A stretch of DNA of 64,000 nucleotides from positions 310,001-374,000 of the forward strand of contig NC_013739.1 of assembly GCF_000025265.1 (NCBI RefSeq). Direction: 5' to 3'. Origin of the DNA: Conexibacter woesei DSM 14684 (GTDB taxonomy: Bacteria; Actinomycetota; Thermoleophilia; Solirubrobacterales; Solirubrobacteraceae). Made by a program: the position numbers and the translations under genes. The notes under the pieces were generated by a model. It saw nothing but the letters and a program-made list of their open reading frames with translations. It ran no database searches and had not been told where the DNA came from. Position 1 is the stretch's first letter; each line of letters opens with the position of its first letter. Positions 60,098 to 64,000 of this stretch are shown here, piece by piece.

Positions 60098-61168
60098 ATG
60101 AGCGCCACCGGACTGTCCTCTGCGCGGATCGAGGAGCTGCTCGGCGACGACGCCGGCGAGCTGCTCGGGTTCGACTCGCCCGCCTTCTCGTCCGAGCAGC
60201 TGCACCTGCCGGGCGGCGACTACGTCGACCGCGTCCTGCGCGACTCCGACCGTTCATCCGGCGTTCTGCGCAACATGCAGTGGCTGCTCGACAGCGGCCG
60301 CCTCGCGGGCACCGGCCACGTATCGATCCTGCCGGTCGACCAGGGCATCGAGCACTCCGGCGGTGCGAGCTTCGCGCCCAACCCGATGTACTTCGACCCC
60401 GAGAACATCGTGCAGCTCGCGATCGAGGGCGGCTGCAACGCGGTCGCCTCGACGCTCGGCGTCCTCGGCGCCGTCAGCCGCAGACACGCCCACAAGCTGC
60501 CGTTCATCGTCAAGCTCAACCACAACGAGCTGATGACGTACCCGAACAGCTTCGACCAGGTGATGTTCTCCTCGGTCCAGCGCGCGCACGAGATGGGTGC
60601 CGCGGGCGTCGGCGCGACGATCTACTTCGGCTCCGCCGACGGCCGCCGTCAGCTCGTCGAGGTCGCGCAGGCGTTCGAGGAGGCGCACCGCCTCGGCATG
60701 TTCACCGTGCTCTGGTGCTACCTCCGCAACGACGCCTTCTCGGGCGACAAGGACTACCACCTCGCGGCCGACCTGACCGGCCAGGCGAACCACCTCGGCG
60801 TCACGATCGAGGCCGACATCATCAAGCAGAAGCTGCCCGAGACCAACGGCGGCTTCCGCGCCGTCGGCTTCGGCAAGACGCACGACAAGGTCTACTCCGA
60901 CCTCAGCAGCGACAACCCGATCGACCTCTGCCGCTACCAGGTCATCAACTGCTACCTCGGCCGCATCGGCCTGATCAACTCCGGCGGCGCGTCCTCGGGC
61001 GCGAGCGACCTCGCCGAGGCCGTCCGCACCGCCGTGATCAACAAGCGCGCGGGCGGCATGGGCCTGATCTCGGGCCGCAAGGCGTTCCAGCGCCCGTTCG
61101 CCGAGGGCGTCGCGCTGCTGCAGGCGATCCAGGACGTGTACCTGTCGAAGGACGTCACGGTCGCGTGA
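60098..61168 (+). CDS. Class I fructose-bisphosphate aldolase (DhnA/FbaB type)
   Basis: A 356-residue Schiff-base aldolase of the DhnA family: '[21 protein letters not shown]' carries the family's DQG.EH motif, '[16 protein letters not shown]' and '[19 protein letters not shown]' follow, then '[43 protein letters not shown]' with the phosphate-binding loops. It splits fructose 1,6-bisphosphate in glycolysis or gluconeogenesis. ATG 60098 starts the conserved region. Its stop overlaps the next gene's GTG (GTGA). Confidence 0.93.
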   Translation: MSATGLSSARIEELLGDDAGELLGFDSPAFSSEQLHLPGGDYVDRVLRDSDRSSGVLRNMQWLLDSGRLAGTGHVSILPVDQGIEHSGGASFAPNPMYFDPENIVQLAIEGGCNAVASTLGVLGAVSRRHAHKLPFIVKLNHNELMTYPNSFDQVMFSSVQRAHEMGAAGVGATIYFGSADGRRQLVEVAQAFEEAHRLGMFTVLWCYLRNDAFSGDKDYHLAADLTGQANHLGVTIEADIIKQKLPETNGGFRAVGFGKTHDKVYSDLSSDNPIDLCRYQVINCYLGRIGLINSGGASSGASDLAEAVRTAVINKRAGGMGLISGRKAFQRPFAEGVALLQAIQDVYLSKDVTVA

Positions 61169-61569
61169 AGACGCCGTCGCGGGTCGTCGCGACCGGCATC
61201 GTCTTCGAGGAGCCGCACGATCCCGCGGCGGCGTACGCCGCCGCGGACGGCTTCCTCACGCCCGAGGCGCGTCAGGCGATCGACGCCTGGCGCGCGGGTG
61301 ACGCGCTGCTGCTGACCCACGCCGCCTTCGCCGAGATCGACGACGGCCACGGCGTGCGGCGCTGGGGCGGCCCGCCGCAGGGTCCCCACCCGGTGCCGAC
61401 GCACGGCTCGGCGACGGCGACGCTGCTCGGCCTGGCCGTCGGCTACGGCGAGGACCTGCTGCCCGCGCTCGGCATCAACGGGCTGACGATCTCGCGCTTC
61501 GACTTCCATGCCGCGCCGCGCCGGATCGAGCTGGACGAGTCGATCCGGCGGCGGCTGAGACTCGACTGA
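61165..61569 (+). CDS. Hypothetical protein coupled to aldolase
   Basis: A 134-residue soluble protein of no recognised family, with '[55 protein letters not shown]' and a C-terminal '[30 protein letters not shown]'. Its GTG overlaps the aldolase stop, so it is cotranslated. A regulatory or sugar-phosphate role is only a guess from position. Confidence 0.68.
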   Translation: MKTPSRVVATGIVFEEPHDPAAAYAAADGFLTPEARQAIDAWRAGDALLLTHAAFAEIDDGHGVRRWGGPPQGPHPVPTHGSATATLLGLAVGYGEDLLPALGINGLTISRFDFHAAPRRIELDESIRRRLRLD

Positions 61570-61578
61570 CCGGCGGCC

Positions 61579-63291
61579 TCAGCCGCGCAGCATGCGCGCG
61601 AAGCTGATCGTGCCGCGGTTGCCGGCGAGGTCGCGTCCGTCGAGCACGACGCGGACGGGCAGGCGCCCGCCGCGCGCGCCGGCCAGCAGTCTGCGCGCGG
61701 CCGGCGTCAGCCGCGCGTTTACGCCCACTGCGCGGCCCGCCGCGGCAGCGAACGACGCGCGGCCGAGGACGACCGTCCGCGCACGCGAGCCGGTGCCGGT
61801 CGTACGCTGGAGCCGCACCGTCCCCTCGCAGGCGCCGCTGCCGTCGCCCTCGCGCGCGGAGCAGGCGATCTGCAGCGCCACCGCGCCGTCGGCATTCGCG
61901 CGCAGCGCTCCGCCGAGCAGTCTCAGCCCGGGCGCGTACGGGTTGACCTGGAACCCGCGCACCGCGCTCTCGCCGCGGCGACCGTCGGCCGTCACGGCGC
62001 GGATCTCGATGCGGTGGCCGCCGGCGCGCATGCCGCTCCGCTCGTGGGGCGAGACGCAGCGCTCCCACGGCCCGTCGTCGAGCCGGCACTCGTAGCTCGC
62101 CGCCGCGGGGTCGACGGCGAACGCCACGCGCACGCTGCGCGAGCGCGTCAGCGCTCCGGGCGATTCGGTCACGGTCACCGCCGGCGCCGGCGCCGGCGCC
62201 GGAGCCGGCGCGGGCAGGGCGGGCCCGGGGCTGGGGCCGCCCGGCGGCGTGACGGGCGGGCCGCCGGGATCGACCGGAGCGCCGCCGATCACCTGCGCGG
62301 CCGCCGACGTCACGCTCGCGCTCGTACGGCGCGTGCCGGTGACGCGGCAGGCGACCGCGCTGCCGGCGTCCGCGCCGGTGACGGCATACGTTGCGCCGTC
62401 GGCGCCGGCGATCGGCGCGCCGTCACGCAGCCAGGCGTAGGACAGCGCCACGTCGGCGGGCCAGTCGGCGACCGCGCACGACAGCGTCTCGCCCGGGCGG
62501 GAGGACGCCGGCAGCGTCGCGCTGCCGGCGTCGAAGCCGAGGCGGCTGGCGTCGATCCGCAGCGTCGAGCCGCTCGTCTTGCGCTCGGCGACGAAGACGT
62601 CGACGTCGTGCAGCGCTCCTCTCACGAGCCCGAGGCTCGCCGCCTGCTGGTCGAGGTCGACCGTGCTCGATGCCGGGCCGTGAACGCCGCCGACGTCGGC
62701 TGCCAGCCGGCCGTTGACGAAGATCCAGATGTCGTCGTCGCCGGTGACGGTGATCGTCTCCCCGCCCGTGTAGCGGATCTCCGAGTGCAGCTCGACGGTG
62801 AAGCTGAAGTTGTGCGGGAGGTTGTCGCTGCCGGTGCGCGCCGGCTCCTTGCCCGCTCTGACCCAGCCGCTGCCGTCGAGCGGGAAGAAGCCGCCGGAGG
62901 CGTCGTAGCGGTAGCGCCCGTTCGGCTGCCGTGCGATCGACAGCGCGATCGGCTCGGCGAGGTTGACGTCCGGTGTGTCCGCGAACCACTGCTCGAACGC
63001 CGCCCGGCCGTGCGTCGTCGCCGACCCGGCACCGAGCTCGCCCTTGTTGTAGACCGGCGTGCCGTCGGGGCCGAGCGTCGTTCTGACGATCCCGCTCTCG
63101 AACCCGCTCGCGTTCTCGAAGTCGATGTGCCCGCGCGGGAGCCCCTGGCCCGCCGGCAGGTCGTAGCCGCGGAAGTCGCGCGCGGTCCCTTCCAGTGTCA
63201 GCGAGGCGGGCGGGTCGGCGGCGCTCGCGGCGGCCGGCGGGAGGCTGAGGGCGGCGGCGAGCAGCGCGCTCGCGAGCAGTCGGCGATGCAT
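61579..63291 (-). CDS. Secreted fibro-slime-type protein with Ig/sheet repeats
   Basis: A 570-residue exported protein: signal peptide 'LLASALLAAALSLPPAAASAAD' (residues ~4-25), then a fibro-slime/PA14-like domain to about residue 230 with the diagnostic 'TVTGDDDIWIFVNGRLAADVGGVHG'. An Ig-like unit follows ('LSYAWLRDGAPIAGADGATYAVTGADAGSAVACRV'), a Pro/Ala linker (residues ~345-375, PAPAPAP), a second sheet domain ('YECRLDDGPWERC') and a C-terminal Arg/Ala beta domain like that of the propeller protein at 5550. Probably a carbohydrate-binding surface protein. Confidence 0.82.
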   Translation of the reverse strand: MHRRLLASALLAAALSLPPAAASAADPPASLTLEGTARDFRGYDLPAGQGLPRGHIDFENASGFESGIVRTTLGPDGTPVYNKGELGAGSATTHGRAAFEQWFADTPDVNLAEPIALSIARQPNGRYRYDASGGFFPLDGSGWVRAGKEPARTGSDNLPHNFSFTVELHSEIRYTGGETITVTGDDDIWIFVNGRLAADVGGVHGPASSTVDLDQQAASLGLVRGALHDVDVFVAERKTSGSTLRIDASRLGFDAGSATLPASSRPGETLSCAVADWPADVALSYAWLRDGAPIAGADGATYAVTGADAGSAVACRVTGTRRTSASVTSAAAQVIGGAPVDPGGPPVTPPGGPSPGPALPAPAPAPAPAPAVTVTESPGALTRSRSVRVAFAVDPAAASYECRLDDGPWERCVSPHERSGMRAGGHRIEIRAVTADGRRGESAVRGFQVNPYAPGLRLLGGALRANADGAVALQIACSAREGDGSGACEGTVRLQRTTGTGSRARTVVLGRASFAAAAGRAVGVNARLTPAARRLLAGARGGRLPVRVVLDGRDLAGNRGTISFARMLRG

Positions 63292-63355
63292 CGGCGGAAT
63301 GCTACGGGGCGAGCGATGGCGCGCCAGCCGAGCTGGCCGCGCGTACGATGGAGCG

Positions 63356-64000
63356 ATGCGGTCGCGCAGCTTCAAGCAGGTCGACGTCTTCGGCGAAGGG
63401 CCGCTGTGCGGCAACCCGGTCGCGGTCGTGCTCGACGGCGACGGGCTCGACACCGCCACGATGCAGCGCTTCGCGCACTGGACCAACCTGTCGGAGACGA
63501 CGTTCGTGCTGCCGCCCACCCACGCGGGCGCCGACTACCGCGTGCGGATCTTCACGCCGGTCGGCGAGCTGCCGTTCGCCGGCCACCCGACGCTCGGCAC
63601 CTGCCACGCCTGGCTGGAGGCCGGCGGCGGTCGCGGCGGCGCGGGCGCGGAGCGGATCGTGCAGGAGTGCGGCGCCGGCCTCGTCGAGATCCGCCGCACG
63701 CCCGGCGGGCTCGCCTTCGCGGGACCGCCGCTCGTCCGCTCCGGCGCCGTCGAGCCGGCGCTGCTCGCCGACGTGACGGCCGCGCTCGGGATCGCGCCGG
63801 ACGACGTCGTCGCCGCCGAGTGGGTCGACAACGGGCCCGGCTGGCTGGCGGTCCTGCTCGGCTCCGCGCAGCAGGTGCTCGCGCTGGCGCCGTCGTTCAT
63901 CGACCTCGACGTCGGCGTCGTCGGTCCGCACCCGCCCGGCTCCGAGGAGGCGATCGAGGTGCGCGCGTTCTTCCCGAAGGACGGAACGCTGGTCGAGGAT
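63356..64000 (+). CDS. PhzF-family isomerase (partial, runs off the window)
   Basis: Frame open from ATG 63356 to the window end (215 codons), so the C-terminus is missing. N-terminal 'SFKQVDVFGEGPLCGNPVAVVLDGDGL' and 'WTNLSETTFVLPP' with the catalytic Glu (Glu47), then 'RIFTPVGELPFAGHPTLGTCHAWLE', are the PhzF/diaminopimelate-epimerase-like family. Members isomerise or epimerise small carboxylates; phenazine synthesis genes are not seen here. Divergent from the fibro-slime gene with 64 bases between. Confidence 0.92.
   Translation, partial: MRSRSFKQVDVFGEGPLCGNPVAVVLDGDGLDTATMQRFAHWTNLSETTFVLPPTHAGADYRVRIFTPVGELPFAGHPTLGTCHAWLEAGGGRGGAGAERIVQECGAGLVEIRRTPGGLAFAGPPLVRSGAVEPALLADVTAALGIAPDDVVAAEWVDNGPGWLAVLLGSAQQVLALAPSFIDLDVGVVGPHPPGSEEAIEVRAFFPKDGTLVED

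Noticed and set aside
63356-64000. PhzF as evidence for a phenazine cluster
   Set aside because: No other phz gene is visible and PhzF-like isomerases are common outside phenazine synthesis.

Overview
The window is about 73% G+C, uses many GTG starts (and one TTG), is packed with operons joined by ATGA/GTGA stop-start overlaps, and contains several WhiG/SigG/ECF-type sigma factors and NarL-type two-component pairs. This points to an actinobacterium. Secreted proteins with an Arg/Ala-rich C-terminal beta domain, and heavy use of the AGA arginine codon despite the high G+C, suggest the Thermoleophilia/Solirubrobacterales (Conexibacter-like); that placement is inference. No tRNA, rRNA, CRISPR array, insertion sequence or prophage was recognised. 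No stretch over 300 bases lacks a gene.

Layout. 1-9.1 kb: FtsX permease end, GH15 glucoamylase-type hydrolase, thiolase, ABC exporter, secreted beta-propeller, MMPL exporter. 9.2-12.7 kb: two ArsR-type regulators, each controlling an MFS pump through TTGTAC operators. 12.8-18 kb: VapBC toxin-antitoxin, a RecQ-type helicase with a phosphoribosyltransferase-like tail, and a ComEC-like metallo-beta-lactamase protein overlapping a glycolipid-binding-family gene. 18-20.5 kb: one PAS histidine kinase between two paralogous response regulators. 20.6-31.9 kb: mixed housekeeping and accessory genes, including an HxlR/NmrA divergent pair, serC behind a ZTP (pfl) riboswitch, LtrA, an ArsR-SRPBCC-S4 operon, a multicopper oxidase lipoprotein and an XRE-cupin/FMN-reductase pair. 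32-36.4 kb: solitary ParB-like protein and two divergent DHA2 drug pumps whose shared 80-bp region holds two palindromes inside 19-bp promoter spacers, a MerR-type signature. 36.5-45 kb: FKBP, acyl-CoA synthetase, a decayed sugar operon (SDR fragment, intact aldose epimerase, enolase-superfamily pseudogene), a MocR/EamA pair with overlapping start codons, an amidohydrolase with its GntR regulator. 45-50.9 kb: third DHA2 pump with VOC protein, ECF42-type sigma factor with DGPF/YCII partner, scoAB with divergent LysR. 51-54.2 kb: TetR controlling a P450-alpha/beta hydrolase operon. 54.3-64 kb: NarL two-component pair, SMP-30-like protein lacking its metal ligands plus zinc dehydrogenase, WhiG/FliA-type sigma factor, SigG-type ECF sigma factor, class I aldolase operon, secreted fibro-slime-type protein, and a PhzF protein cut by the window end.

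The dominant theme is small-molecule response: at least ten one-component regulators sit beside efflux pumps, oxidoreductases or catabolic genes, often divergently and with visible palindromic operators. A second theme is unusual transcript starts: several genes have a -10-like box about 5-8 bases before the start codon, implying leaderless messages.

The best-supported non-protein element is the ZTP riboswitch of serC. The most unusual protein-level observations are the metal-ligand-less SMP-30 homologue, the RecQ-phosphoribosyltransferase fusion, and the operon in which only the aldose epimerase survives.
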